This document shows positions 30,297 through 38,664 of a DNA stretch of 64,000 nucleotides, in pieces. Every line of letters starts with the position of its first letter. Within the stretch, counting starts at the first letter, position 1. This DNA is from Tannerellaceae bacterium (GTDB taxonomy: Bacteria; Bacteroidota; Bacteroidia; Bacteroidales; Tannerellaceae), in NCBI GenBank assembly GCA_021203545.1, contig JAJQAZ010000003.1, positions 1 through 64,000 of the forward strand, in the 5' to 3' direction. A program made the translations under genes and the position numbers. The notes under the pieces were generated by a model, which saw only the letters and a list, made by a program, of their open reading frames with translations, was not told the DNA's origin and searched no databases.

Positions 30297-30384
30297 TTGG
30301 CACTCCTGTGCCATGCAGTTGGCATTGCAATGCCTCGCCGTTGGCACTATAGTGCCATACTGATAGCACTGCGGTGTCAGGATG
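30297..30384 (+). repeat. Tandem array of four 22-nt palindromic units (array A)
   Basis: Units begin at 30297, 30319, 30341 and 30363. Units 1-3 are TTGGCACT-CCT-GTGCCA, TTGGCATT-GCA-ATGCC and TTGGCACT-ATA-GTGCCA, each followed by a short unlike spacer; unit 4 is degenerate (TAGCACTGCGGTGTCA). Where the left arm changes (CAC to CAT) the right arm changes to match. The array starts 20 bases after the HTCS stop. Confidence 0.85.
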
Positions 30385-30433
30385 AAGATAGGGTAGTATA
30401 AAGGGAAAGAATGATTTTATCCACTTCTGGAAA

Positions 30434-30465
30434 AAGGTGCACTCCTTTGCAGGAGAATGCACCTT
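30434..30465 (+). terminator. Strong hairpin downstream of the HTCS gene
   Basis: Outer arms AAGGTGCA (30434-30441) and TGCACCTT (30458-30465) with an inner CTCCT/AGGAG stem. It is followed by CCCTTAAAAA rather than a T run; on the minus strand it is followed by TTTT. Likely a terminator for one or both directions. Confidence 0.55.
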
Positions 30466-30720
30466 CCCTTAAAAACAATTAAAGGCTGTCTCACGACAAC
30501 CCCTAATCAAACTTTGTTAACCTTGATTTAATACTATTATGAAAAAAACCACAATGTAAATATACAGTCATTTTATAAACCGCCAAATGTTAAAATGCTA
30601 AATAATATTTCGGGATGTATAAGAAAAACTAAAGAAAAGAGGAATTTACCTTTTTTCTTACATAGAAATGTTAAAATTAAAGGTTTACACAATAAAATAG
30701 GACAACATTAAAAAATAAAA

Positions 30721-30747
30721 ATCCCCTCCGTACAGGACGAAGGGGAT
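30721..30747 (-). terminator. Rho-independent terminator of the frd operon
   Basis: Arms ATCCCCTCCGT (30721-30731) and ACGAAGGGGAT (30737-30747), one G-U pair; on the minus strand the stem is followed by TTTTATTTTTT. It lies 26 bases after the frdB stop. Confidence 0.85.
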
Positions 30748-30772
30748 CCGGAAAGTATTATTTAAGGAATAC

Positions 30773-31528
30773 TTAATCCTGTAATTTAGCTTTGATGAAC
30801 TCACGGTTCAAACGGGCAATGTTGCTGATAGAGATGTCTTTAGGACACTCTGCTTCGCAGGCACGGGTATTGGTACAGTTACCAAAACCAAGTTCGTCCA
30901 TTTTTGCAACCATGGCTTTCGCACGGCGGGCAGCTTCTACACGTCCCTGCGGAAGAAGAGCCAACTGGCTTACCTTCGCTGAAACGAATAACATAGCCGA
31001 TCCGTTTTTACATGCGGCAGCACACGCACCACAACCGATACATGCGGCAGCATCCATTGCCAGGTCTGCATCCTTCTTAGGTATAGGTATTGTATTTCCA
31101 TCGGGTACTCCACCGGTATTTACAGAAACGAATCCACCGGCCTGTATGATCTTGTCATAAGCAGTACGGTCTACCACCAGGTCACGGATTACAGGGAATC
31201 CGGCAGAACGCCACGGCTCGATTGTAATAGTAGCCCCATCGTCAAACTTACGCATGTGCAACTGGCAGGTAGTGATACTTTCGTCCGGTCCGTGCGGATG
31301 TCCGTCAATATAAAGAGAACACATACCACAAATACCCTCACGACAGTCGTGATCAAAAAAAACAGGCTCTTTACCTTCGTTTACCAATTTTTCATTGAGG
31401 ATGTCCAGCATTTCCAGAAAAGAACTACCCTGGGAAATACCTTCCAATTGGTAAGACTCAAAACCACCTTTGGTCTTTCTGTCTTTCTGACGCCAGACTT
31501 TTACCGTGATGTTTATATTTTTATCCAT
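30773..31528 (-). CDS. frdB: Fumarate reductase/succinate dehydrogenase iron-sulfur subunit
   Basis: A 251-residue electron-transfer subunit linking the flavoprotein to the membrane cytochrome b. Cysteine ligands of the [2Fe-2S] cluster lie in [15 protein letters not shown] and TTCQLH; those of the [4Fe-4S] and [3Fe-4S] clusters in [14 protein letters not shown] and [14 protein letters not shown]. In Bacteroidales this complex mainly reduces fumarate at the end of the primitive respiratory chain to succinate and propionate. Last gene of frdCAB, separated from frdA by an unusual hairpin-forming gap of 118 bases. Confidence 0.96.
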   Translation of the reverse strand: MDKNINITVKVWRQKDRKTKGGFESYQLEGISQGSSFLEMLDILNEKLVNEGKEPVFFDHDCREGICGMCSLYIDGHPHGPDESITTCQLHMRKFDDGATITIEPWRSAGFPVIRDLVVDRTAYDKIIQAGGFVSVNTGGVPDGNTIPIPKKDADLAMDAAACIGCGACAAACKNGSAMLFVSAKVSQLALLPQGRVEAARRAKAMVAKMDELGFGNCTNTRACEAECPKDISISNIARLNREFIKAKLQD

Positions 31529-31544
31529 AATGATTTTAATTTTT

Positions 31545-31636
31545 TGTAGTTGGTAGTTGGTAGATAGTAGTTAGTAGAATTTTTCTTTAAGTTGGATAGT
31601 TTTCTACTAACTACCAACTACTAACTACTATCTACC
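31545..31636. repeat. TAGT-rich inverted repeat between frdA and frdB
   Basis: Left arm (about 31546-31578) consists of repeated GTAGTTGGTAGT words, the right arm (about 31602-31636) of the complementary ACTACCAACTACTAACTA words. The two pair over most of their length to make a long hairpin with a loop of about 24 bases inside the operon. Internal repetition within each arm allows several alternative pairings. Confidence 0.75.
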
Positions 31637-31646
31637 TAAAAATTAT

Positions 31647-33590
31647 TTAGCTCTTGTAATTACGTTGCTGACGTACAATAAACTCGTAATCAAGCGGTTC
31701 TTTCAGCAATACCGGTTCTTTATCTTCTCCCTGGTATTCCCAGCAGGATACATACGAGAACTTGTCGTCCTGGCGTAAAGCTTCACCTTCCGGAGTCTGG
31801 AATTCTTCACGGAAATGACCACCACAAGATTCTTCACGGTCAAGGGCATCCCGCGCCATCAATTCACCAATTTCGATAAAGTCAGCCAGATGTAATGCTT
31901 TTTCTAATTCCACATTCAGGTCATTTGCTTCACCCGGAATACGGACATTACTCCAGAACTCTTTCTTAACAGCCTTAATATCATTAATCGCTTTTCTCAG
32001 TCCTTCTGCGTTTCGAGCCATACCCACAAAATCCCACATAATATGGCCCAATTCTTTATGGATACTATCTACAGAGCGTTTACCTTTAATGCTCATTAAC
32101 TTCGCAATCCGGTCTTTGATTCCTTTTTCGGCTTTCTCGAACTCCGGCAGGTCAGTGCTGAAACGGGGAACCTGAATCTGGTCTGCCAGGTAGTTCTGAA
32201 TCGTATAAGGTAATACAAAATAACCATCAGCCAATCCCTGCATCAAAGCAGAAGCACCTAAACGGTTTGCACCGTGGTCGGAGAAGTTGGCTTCACCGAT
32301 AGCAAACAATCCCGGAATAGATGTCATCAACTCATAATCAACCCAAAGGCCACCCATTGTATAGTGCAACGCCGGGAAGATCATCATCGGAGTTTCATAT
32401 GGATTATCATCTACAATCTTTTCATACATCTGGAATAGGTTACCATACCGCTGCTCAACAACGTTTTTACCCAGACGGTTAATTGCATCAGAGAAATCAA
32501 GATAAACAGCCAAACCGGTGTCACCTACACCATAACCGGCATCACATCTTTCTTTAGCAGCACGCGAAGCCACATCACGCGGAACCAGGTTACCAAATGC
32601 CGGATAACGGCGTTCCAGATAATAGTCGCGGTCTTCTTCTTTAATCTGTGTTGGTTTCAGTTTACCTTCACGGATCGCTTTAGCATCTTCCAGTTTCTTC
32701 GGAACCCAGATACGTCCGTCGTTACGCAGAGATTCGGACATCAAGGTCAGTTTCGACTGGAACTCACCGTGCACCGGAATACAGGTCGGGTGAATCTGAG
32801 CCATACAGGGGTTAGCAAACCAGGCTCCTTTTTTATAGCACTGCCATGCAGCAGACCCATTAGATGCCATTGCATTGGTAGACAGGAAGAATGTATTCGC
32901 ATATCCACCGGAACCAACAACCACAGCGTGAGCCGAGAAACGTTCGATCTCGCCGGTTACCAGGTTACGGGCAATAATACCACGCGCACGGCCATCCACA
33001 ATTACCACGTCCAGCATTTCGTAACGGGTATACATTTTTACTTTACCCAGTCCGATCTGGCGGCTCAAGGCAGAGTAAGCACCCAGTAACAACTGCTGTC
33101 CGGTCTGGCCACGGGCATAGAACGTACGGGATACCTGGGCACCACCAAACGAACGGTTATCCAACAGGCCACCATACTCACGGGCAAAAGGAACACCCTG
33201 GGCAACACACTGGTCGATAATACTGTTAGCCACTTCGGCCAGACGGTACACATTAGCCTCACGCGCACGGTAGTCCCCCCCCTTGATTGTATCATAAAAC
33301 AGACGGTAAACAGAGTCACCATCATTCTGGTAATTTTTAGCAGCATTAATACCTCCCTGCGCAGCGATAGAGTGTGCGCGGCGGGGAGAATCCTGAATAC
33401 AGAAGTTCAGGACATTGAATCCCATTTCAGCCAAAGATGCGGCAGCGGAAGCACCAGCCAGGCCGGTACCAACCACGATCACATCCAAACGGCGTTTGTT
33501 AGCGGGATTCACCAATTTTTGATGATTTTTATAATTTGTCCACTTGTCAGCCAATGGGCCCTGAGGGATCTTTGAATTTATCTTAGTCAT
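31647..33590 (-). CDS. frdA: Fumarate reductase/succinate dehydrogenase flavoprotein subunit
   Basis: A 647-residue catalytic subunit with covalent FAD. Visible are the FAD motif [21 protein letters not shown], the FAD-attachment histidine in [17 protein letters not shown], the active-site block [24 protein letters not shown] and [19 protein letters not shown], and a C-terminal helical domain. Length matches the Bacteroides-type enzyme of the non-classical SdhABC group. Middle gene of the operon, intact. Confidence 0.97.
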   Translation of the reverse strand: MTKINSKIPQGPLADKWTNYKNHQKLVNPANKRRLDVIVVGTGLAGASAAASLAEMGFNVLNFCIQDSPRRAHSIAAQGGINAAKNYQNDGDSVYRLFYDTIKGGDYRAREANVYRLAEVANSIIDQCVAQGVPFAREYGGLLDNRSFGGAQVSRTFYARGQTGQQLLLGAYSALSRQIGLGKVKMYTRYEMLDVVIVDGRARGIIARNLVTGEIERFSAHAVVVGSGGYANTFFLSTNAMASNGSAAWQCYKKGAWFANPCMAQIHPTCIPVHGEFQSKLTLMSESLRNDGRIWVPKKLEDAKAIREGKLKPTQIKEEDRDYYLERRYPAFGNLVPRDVASRAAKERCDAGYGVGDTGLAVYLDFSDAINRLGKNVVEQRYGNLFQMYEKIVDDNPYETPMMIFPALHYTMGGLWVDYELMTSIPGLFAIGEANFSDHGANRLGASALMQGLADGYFVLPYTIQNYLADQIQVPRFSTDLPEFEKAEKGIKDRIAKLMSIKGKRSVDSIHKELGHIMWDFVGMARNAEGLRKAINDIKAVKKEFWSNVRIPGEANDLNVELEKALHLADFIEIGELMARDALDREESCGGHFREEFQTPEGEALRQDDKFSYVSCWEYQGEDKEPVLLKEPLDYEFIVRQQRNYKS

Positions 33591-33637
33591 AACAATTAAT
33601 TCTTTGTATTGATTACACCTTGTAAATTAGCAGAATC

Positions 33638-34321
33638 TTACAGACTCTTTATGAAGAATACGATAGTTACCAGTGCGAAACCTAAACAGATCACTGTAGA
33701 CAGAATATTAGAAATAATCTGCCAACGTTTCATCCAGATCTGGTTATTCCATCCAATTGTATGGATCGCGCTCCAGAAACCATGAGTCAGGTGGAACCAC
33801 AAAGCCACATACCAAATCAGGTATAAAACCACATTCAATGGCTGAGCAAAATAATAGCGGATAAAAGCAGCACCATCCTGAGGAGATACAATCGCTCCAC
33901 CCAATTCCACTTCATGATGTCCTATAATTTCAGTAAACGTCATCTTGTACCAGAACTGACTGCCATGCAATACCAAAAAGCCCAATACGATAACACCCAA
34001 CACAAACATGTTCTGCGAAGCCCATTCAACCATTTTAGGTTTTTTGTTCACAGCATAGCGGTCGTTACCTCTTGCTTTGCGGTTTTGTAAAGTCAGGATA
34101 ATAGAGTACACAATGTGTACAATAAACCCTGCAGCCAATACCAAAGTAGCAGCAATCGCATACCAATTAGAACCTAACAAAGCACAGATTACATTGTAAG
34201 CCTTTTCGGAAAATACCGCAGCCACATTCATCGACATGTGAAACAGTAGAAACAAAATAAGGAAGAGACCTGATATACTCATTATCAGTTTCTTCCCGAT
34301 AGAAGAATTAAGTAACCACAT
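33638..34321 (-). CDS. frdC: Fumarate reductase/succinate dehydrogenase cytochrome b subunit
   Basis: A 227-residue membrane anchor with five helices and haem-ligand histidines in LLFHMSMNVA, IVHIVYSI, VLHGSQFWYK and ALWFHLTHGFWSA. It passes electrons from menaquinol to FrdB. First gene of the operon, 47 bases ahead of frdA. A promoter candidate lies about 70 bases upstream. Confidence 0.95.
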   Translation of the reverse strand: MWLLNSSIGKKLIMSISGLFLILFLLFHMSMNVAAVFSEKAYNVICALLGSNWYAIAATLVLAAGFIVHIVYSIILTLQNRKARGNDRYAVNKKPKMVEWASQNMFVLGVIVLGFLVLHGSQFWYKMTFTEIIGHHEVELGGAIVSPQDGAAFIRYYFAQPLNVVLYLIWYVALWFHLTHGFWSAIHTIGWNNQIWMKRWQIISNILSTVICLGFALVTIVFFIKSL

Positions 34322-34390
34322 AAGATTAAAGTTTAATTATATACTTAATATTTCGTCGCTGTGTTAAAAGTGCCTTTCATTAGACGCACA

Positions 34391-34398
34391 CAAAGGTA
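34391..34398 (-). promoter_or_regulatory. Promoter candidate for frdCAB
   Basis: On the minus strand TACCTTTG (-7) with TTG at 34421-34419, spacer 20 bases, the expected Bacteroidota arrangement. It leaves a leader of about 60 bases before frdC. Confidence 0.65.
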
Positions 34399-34455
34399 TG
34401 GGAAATAGATAAATCAAACAAGGAATTAAAGAAATATTTCATCAATCCCAAAAGG

Positions 34456-35082
34456 TTAAAAAGAGCAGAAAAAAGAGACCAAAAAAGGGACACTCAAATC
34501 CACCAGGATACCGTGCAGAATAGCCACAAATACAAGTTCTTTACCGGAGTAACGGGTGATAACCGGTAAAGTGGTATCCATCGTAGTGGCACCACCGGCA
34601 CAGATAGGTGCCAGTTTACCAAAAAACCGGACAAATAAAGGAGCTCCCAGAAGGGCAAAAATCTCCCGGATAATATTAGCCATCAGGGCAATTGTACCCA
34701 GTTCGGTGGCCAATTGTACACCCAGAGCCGGTTCCTTAAACTGCGTAATCAGGATAGAGGAAAGAGAGTAATAGGCAAACCCACTCCCTACTGCCAGGCA
34801 TTCAAAAACAGACCAGCGGGGTATCAACAGACTAATCAGAAAAGTAAAAGCCAGTGTACCCACAATAGTAGCCAGAGGTACCAACAACAGTTCAGGGCGC
34901 AAAGTCTTCCATATATCTTTCAGTTTTTTGTCGGCTCCTATATTTATCCCCACCTGCAACATTAGGAAATAAAGCACATACAAAGTTAAATTACCTTCCT
35001 GCAGCGATTCCGGTAAAACATCTTTCCAACCTAACAGACAGCCCAGAAAGAAAAAAGTAACAACCAGCAGACTACCTTTCAT
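34456..35082 (-). CDS. LysO-type lysine exporter, C-terminal half protein
   Basis: A 208-residue membrane protein with six or so helices (MKGSLLVVTFFFLGCLLGW, YVLYFLMLQVGINIGADK, VGSGFAYYSLSSILI, APICAGGATTMDTTLPVI), matching the C-terminal domain of LysO/DUF340, which exports lysine. In Bacteroidales the domain is encoded by its own gene, and here its ATG overlaps the TGA of the N-terminal half gene (ATGA), so the split is a designed two-subunit arrangement and not a frameshift. Confidence 0.85.
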   Translation of the reverse strand: MKGSLLVVTFFFLGCLLGWKDVLPESLQEGNLTLYVLYFLMLQVGINIGADKKLKDIWKTLRPELLLVPLATIVGTLAFTFLISLLIPRWSVFECLAVGSGFAYYSLSSILITQFKEPALGVQLATELGTIALMANIIREIFALLGAPLFVRFFGKLAPICAGGATTMDTTLPVITRYSGKELVFVAILHGILVDLSVPFLVSFFCSF

Positions 35083-35354
35083 AGCTTATGCTTTTTAAAG
35101 AAAAACCGGTACACCAGCCCGGCAGCCACTACACTTCCCAAAGTTCCGGCAAAAGCAAGCAGAAAAGCCTGCCACCCAAGTGTGGAAAGATTAGATACAA
35201 TTTCCGGATTTCCACCCACAGAAACCCCTAATAAAAAAAGCAACAACAAAATAGTAAGAGAGATAGACTTCGACAGGTTTTCTATCCCCTTTACTTTTCG
35301 CAACAGATAACCCAGGGCTATCCCCAAAAACATAATCCCGATTACAATAAACAT
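35079..35354 (-). CDS. LysO-type lysine exporter, N-terminal half protein
   Basis: About 91 residues from MFIVIGIMFLGIALGYLLRK, with three membrane helices and the family pattern SISLTILLLLFLLGVSVGGN. The open frame runs to 35426 but the promoter box at 35372-35379 lies inside that extension, so the ATG at 35354 is right. Translationally coupled to the C-terminal half. Confidence 0.83.
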   Translation of the reverse strand: MFIVIGIMFLGIALGYLLRKVKGIENLSKSISLTILLLLFLLGVSVGGNPEIVSNLSTLGWQAFLLAFAGTLGSVVAAGLVYRFFFKKHKL

Positions 35355-35371
35355 ATCCTGACAATTTCCGG

Positions 35372-35379
35372 CAAAGGTA
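35372..35379 (-). promoter_or_regulatory. Candidate -7 box for the lysO pair
   Basis: TACCTTTG on the minus strand, 17 bases upstream of the ATG at 35354. Confidence 0.55.
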
Positions 35380-35479
35380 ATTTGGTTTTCTAAACAATTC
35401 AATCTATTTTTACAAAACAATTTCAATTAACCGGAAAAGAAAAAGTAACTATATCAACACATTTTAAATTAAAATTCTC

Positions 35480-35944
35480 ATGAAGAAAGTTTTTACCGTT
35501 TTAGCATTCATCACCCTATTTTGCGTAGTAGGTATTGAAAAGGCAGAGGCAATCCGTATTCCTATTCCCGCCGGAAGTTATCCGAAATTAAGCAAAGTAA
35601 AAGATTTACCACAGGAGGAAGAATATCTTACCACAGAAGACAAACACTTTGACCTGGGAGTCAAATACACAGTCTACCAGATTTTCTGGATACCTGTATG
35701 GACAGAAGCATCCCCAGAATTGATCGGATATATCGACAAAGATTATTATGTAAATTTTGATGACGAAACTATCGAAGCAATTGCAGAATTAAACGAAATC
35801 GAAAACATTCAGCAATATGCCAAAATGCCTTTCTGGGACGCCTGGGGTGGTAAAATAATCGTTTTAGGAATCGTAGGACTCATCCTATACGGTTACTTCG
35901 GTAAGTCCGATGAAAACGAAGATGAAGTAGAAGCCGCCGCCTGA
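35480..35944 (+). CDS. Exported protein of unknown function with C-terminal membrane helix
   Basis: 154 residues: a signal peptide (MKKVFTVLAFITLFCVVGIEKAEA), a short acidic soluble part with aromatic motifs (YTVYQIFWIPVWTEA, IGYIDKDYYVNFDD), one membrane helix (KIIVLGIVGLILYGYF, about 131-146) and an acidic tail. It is likely an inner-membrane protein with a periplasmic domain. I recognise no family. It stands alone between divergent lysO and a repeat-rich gap. Confidence 0.7.
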   Translation: MKKVFTVLAFITLFCVVGIEKAEAIRIPIPAGSYPKLSKVKDLPQEEEYLTTEDKHFDLGVKYTVYQIFWIPVWTEASPELIGYIDKDYYVNFDDETIEAIAELNEIENIQQYAKMPFWDAWGGKIIVLGIVGLILYGYFGKSDENEDEVEAAA

Positions 35945-36065
35945 AAAAACAAACAGATCCAGGGTTAAAACCTTGGTCTATAAGCGATAAAGCTTTCAGC
36001 CGATTTAGTTTTAAGTGCAGATTTGGCTGTAGAGGACATTAATAAGCCGGAATCTGTTAGTCGAA

Positions 36066-36202
36066 GGGGATTTGCAATCCCCACCTTTTGAGTATAAGGA
36101 TTTTTTAATCCACTTTCATTACCTAAGTTCCGGTTTAAGCTGTATTAATTTGTTTTCGGATCACAGATCCTAATACTCGTTGGTCGGGGATTACAAATCC
36201 CC
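36066..36202 (+). repeat. Series of GGATT/AATCC palindromes
   Basis: Four palindromes of related sequence: GGGGATT-TGC-AATCCCC (36066-36082), GGATT-TTTT-AATCC (36098-36111), GGATC-ACA-GATCC (36158-36170) and GGGGATT-ACA-AATCCCC (36186-36202). Arms differ between copies but each copy is self-complementary. The dispersed 22-bp palindrome follows at 36238. Confidence 0.8.
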
Positions 36203-36237
36203 TCCGTCCAGTATCTGTTCGGCGTAGCTTTTTTGCT

Positions 36238-36259
36238 GGCGCAGATTTAAATCTGTGCC
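36238..36259 (+). repeat. Dispersed 22-bp palindrome, copy 2
   Basis: Identical to copy 1 at 8265-8286 over 22 bases including flanking GCT and T. Confidence 0.85.
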
Positions 36260-36328
36260 TAAACAAACAGACACTAAAGAAGCACGAGATCCACGCTATC
36301 AAAATACTAATTCAAATCAAAATAGTTT

Positions 36329-36838
36329 ATGACAAATACAGATCATGAAATTAAAAATAAAAACAACTGGCAGGAAACAGATACAAAAATAAAGGATCTT
36401 TACTATTGGGAGTATATCCGGGAAGTAAAAACTTTATTTAAAAACTTTGGAACAATTGACTTAGAGTTAATTGCAAATAACACATCACAGGCCAACGATA
36501 TGAATCAATTCGATTTTGTATTCATAGATGCAGTAATCAGGAATATAGAAGATTATTTTGTACAGGCCATAGAAGCTATTAAAGAAGAGGTTAAAAAGGA
36601 GAATAATTCATTTCTTCTTAAACCCGGAGAAGAAGATAAATATGTATCCCTTTCTATAGAAAAATTTCCTGTATATGAGCCCAAAATAACTTTTTATCCG
36701 GGAAAAGAATGGTTAATCCATTTTCAGGATTCCGGATTTCCCTGGGCAGAAGCCGGAGTCATGATATTTTTCAATAACAACCAGGTAACCTATGTGGAAG
36801 GAAGTTACGACAGCGATGAAATGATAGAAGAAGACTAA
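36329..36838 (+). CDS. Acidic cytoplasmic protein of unknown function
   Basis: 169 residues without signal peptide or membrane helix, strongly acidic, more AT-rich than its neighbours. The first 95 residues look helical (YYWEYIREVKTLFKNFG, DFVFIDAVIRNIEDYFVQA), the remainder beta-like (KITFYPGKEWLIHFQDSGFPWAEAGVMIFF) ending in an acidic tail. The layout recalls small immunity-type or SMI1-like proteins but no motif confirms this. Isolated between two repeat regions, which could mean a passenger gene. Confidence 0.65.
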   Translation: MTNTDHEIKNKNNWQETDTKIKDLYYWEYIREVKTLFKNFGTIDLELIANNTSQANDMNQFDFVFIDAVIRNIEDYFVQAIEAIKEEVKKENNSFLLKPGEEDKYVSLSIEKFPVYEPKITFYPGKEWLIHFQDSGFPWAEAGVMIFFNNNQVTYVEGSYDSDEMIEED

Positions 36839-36990
36839 AATATGAACAGAGGGAATAGGTTATACCCGGCAAAGACAACTACGGATTACACATTAGTGGT
36901 GTCCGGAAGATTGTAAAATATTGATTTATTTTTTCCCCTTTTGAGCCACTCTCTACACACATCTTTTCACCCTCGTAGAGGGTAATATGT

Positions 36991-37404
36991 CTTAGCCCCC
37001 AGTAACGCTCTAATGTTTATATATTAAATTTTAATCCCAAGGGGATTGAATGTTAATATTTTCCGGTGAAGTCTTTGGCAACTGGTGTTATTTCGTCCCT
37101 GATAAGGGGCAATTTGATTTAGCCCACGGCAGAGTGAGCGTAGCGAATGACACCGTGGGTTAGCATATTCCACATTTATTCGGGCTGAAGGCCCAGCTAA
37201 AAATAGCCATAAATTCATTTCCCATATCATAATTGCTTAGTAAGTATAGAGTTGCCCCTTCAGGGCGCAGATTGTATCTGCTGTCTTATCCCACGGTGAC
37301 ATTCGCTACGCTCACTCTGCCGTGGGCTAAATCAAACTGCCCCTTATCAGGGGCGAAACACATAAAAGATATGTATAAGTGTTAGAGCGTTGCCGGGGCC
37401 TAAG
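36991..37404. repeat. 414-bp composite inverted-repeat element
   Basis: Inner arms of 68 bases (37092-37159 and 37290-37357) are complementary with three mismatches; outer arms of 34 bases (36991-37024 and 37371-37404) match at 27 positions. Each inner arm also carries its own CCCACGG/CCGTGGG hairpin. The centre (37160-37289) contains GGGCTGAAGGCCC-type and CCCCTTCAGGGC dyads. It looks like two head-to-head copies of a unit of roughly 170-200 bases. No transposase frame is present. Confidence 0.85.
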
Positions 37405-37477
37405 ATAGGATAGGCCTACGGCCTGAATAAGGTAGCTTTTGAGAGGAGAGATTAATTTACTGCATAATAAAAAAGAA

Positions 37478-37496
37478 GGCATCCTTTTGGGATACC
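37478..37496 (-). terminator. Rho-independent terminator of asd
   Basis: Stem GGCATCC (37478-37484) and GGATACC (37490-37496), one mismatch; on the minus strand followed by TTCTTTTTTATT. 29 bases after the asd stop. Confidence 0.8.
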
Positions 37497-37524
37497 CTCA
37501 CTTATATTTTATTTACCGGATAAA

Positions 37525-38535
37525 TCAGCCGATATTTCCTACCTTGATCAGGTATTCAGCGATTTGTACGGCATTCAGCGCTGCGCCTTTCTTGATCTGG
37601 TCGCTCACAGTCCAGAAAGTTAATCCGTTAGGATTAGATATATCCTTACGGATACGGCCTACATATACCGGATCTTTATCTGCTACAAACAGCGGCATCG
37701 GATAGTCTTTCTGTTCAGGATTGCCCTGCAGAACAATACCTTCTGCTTCCGCAAATGCCTGGCGGGCCTCTTCCACACTAACCGGACGTTCTGTCTCTAC
37801 CCAGGTTACTTCGCTGTGGGCACGCATTACCGGAACACGTACACAGGTTGCGCTCACCTCGATATCCGAGTGCATGATCTTACGTGTTTCGTTATACATT
37901 TTCAATTCTTCTTTGGTATAACCATTCTCAGTAAACACATCTACCTGAGGAATCAGGTTATAAGCCAACTGGTAAGCAAACTTCTCAACAGTCGGTTCTT
38001 CCCCTTTCAGAATCTCTTCATATTGTTTAATCAGTTCGGCCATAGCAGATGCACCCGCACCACTGGCAGCCTGATAAGTTGATACATGTACACGTTTGAT
38101 ATGTGATATTTTTTCGATCACTTTCAACGCTACCACCATCTGGATAGTAGTACAGTTCGGGTTTGCGATAATATTACGCGGACGATCCAGTGCATCTTCC
38201 GGATTTACCTCGGGCACTACCAAGGGCACATCGTTATCCATACGGAAAGCACTCGAATTATCAATCATCACAGTACCATATTTAGTAATGGTTTCCGCAA
38301 ATTCAACAGAAGTGCCACCACCGGCCGAAACAAAAGCAACATCTATACCCTTAAAGTCATCGTTGTGCTTGAGTTCCTTGACAGTGTATTCCTTACCACC
38401 AAAGGTATAAACACGTCCGGCACTACGGGATGAACCAAAAAGCACGAGCTCATCCAACGGGAAATTTCTCTCGTCGAGTACGCGCAGGAATTCCTGTCCC
38501 ACTGCTCCACTCACACCAACAATTGCTACTTTCAT
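37525..38535 (-). CDS. asd: Aspartate-semialdehyde dehydrogenase
   Basis: A 336-residue NADPH enzyme that reduces aspartyl phosphate to aspartate semialdehyde, shared by lysine/diaminopimelate, threonine and methionine synthesis. Visible are the NADP motif [18 protein letters not shown], catalytic Cys128 in [12 protein letters not shown], and the substrate residues in [13 protein letters not shown] with the active-site histidine. The ATG at 38535 is preferred to one three codons upstream because MKVAIVG is the family start. Intact, monocistronic, with its own promoter and terminator. Confidence 0.96.
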   Translation of the reverse strand: MKVAIVGVSGAVGQEFLRVLDERNFPLDELVLFGSSRSAGRVYTFGGKEYTVKELKHNDDFKGIDVAFVSAGGGTSVEFAETITKYGTVMIDNSSAFRMDNDVPLVVPEVNPEDALDRPRNIIANPNCTTIQMVVALKVIEKISHIKRVHVSTYQAASGAGASAMAELIKQYEEILKGEEPTVEKFAYQLAYNLIPQVDVFTENGYTKEELKMYNETRKIMHSDIEVSATCVRVPVMRAHSEVTWVETERPVSVEEARQAFAEAEGIVLQGNPEQKDYPMPLFVADKDPVYVGRIRKDISNPNGLTFWTVSDQIKKGAALNAVQIAEYLIKVGNIG

Positions 38536-38576
38536 TTTGAGCACTAATTAAATTGTAAATTATCAATAATTAATTT

Positions 38577-38584
38577 TAACTTTG
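38577..38584 (+). promoter_or_regulatory. Candidate -7 box TAACTTTG for the lamin-tail protein gene
   Basis: TAnnTTTG match 80 bases upstream of the ATG at 38665; a leader of about 73 bases would result. Confidence 0.45.
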
Positions 38585-38628
38585 CAACTCTGTCACAGAG
38601 CGCATTTCTATTCTTTTCAAAGAGTGCG

Positions 38629-38636
38629 CAAAGATA
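38629..38636 (-). promoter_or_regulatory. Candidate -7 box TATCTTTG for asd
   Basis: On the minus strand an exact TAnnTTTG match 93 bases upstream of the asd ATG; it overlaps the leader of the divergent gene. Confidence 0.55.
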
Positions 38637-38664
38637 GAGAAAAAACACTTATAACGCACTAACT

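Larger units (their letters stand above)
30278..30772. other. Intergenic region with palindromic array and two hairpins
   Basis: No gene. It holds the 22-nt-period array (30297-30384), a long hairpin at 30434-30465 and the frdB terminator at 30721-30747. Between 30480 and 30710 the sequence is AT-rich and I see nothing in it. Confidence 0.5.
35945..36328. other. Repeat-filled intergenic region
   Basis: No gene. It contains the palindrome series at 36066-36259; also the 12-base word GTTCGGCGTAGC near 36218-36229 that recurs as half of the hairpin at 59865-59894. Confidence 0.5.
36839..37524. other. Intergenic region dominated by a large inverted repeat
   Basis: No convincing gene in about 690 bases. 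The 414-bp element at 36991-37404 occupies most of it, and the asd terminator is at 37478-37496. Bases 36839-36990 show nothing I recognise. Confidence 0.5.

Noticed and set aside
30297-30384. Array A as a CRISPR array
   Set aside because: The repeating part is the palindrome itself, the spacers are only a few bases, the period is 22 nt and no cas genes are present.
34456-35354. LysO split as another frameshift
   Set aside because: The two frames overlap by ATGA in the manner of coupled genes, no homopolymer is involved and the two-gene form is known in Bacteroidales.
37024-37230. 68-residue open frame inside the inverted repeat
   Set aside because: It is composed of the repeat arms and has no coding character; such frames appear in any copy of the element.
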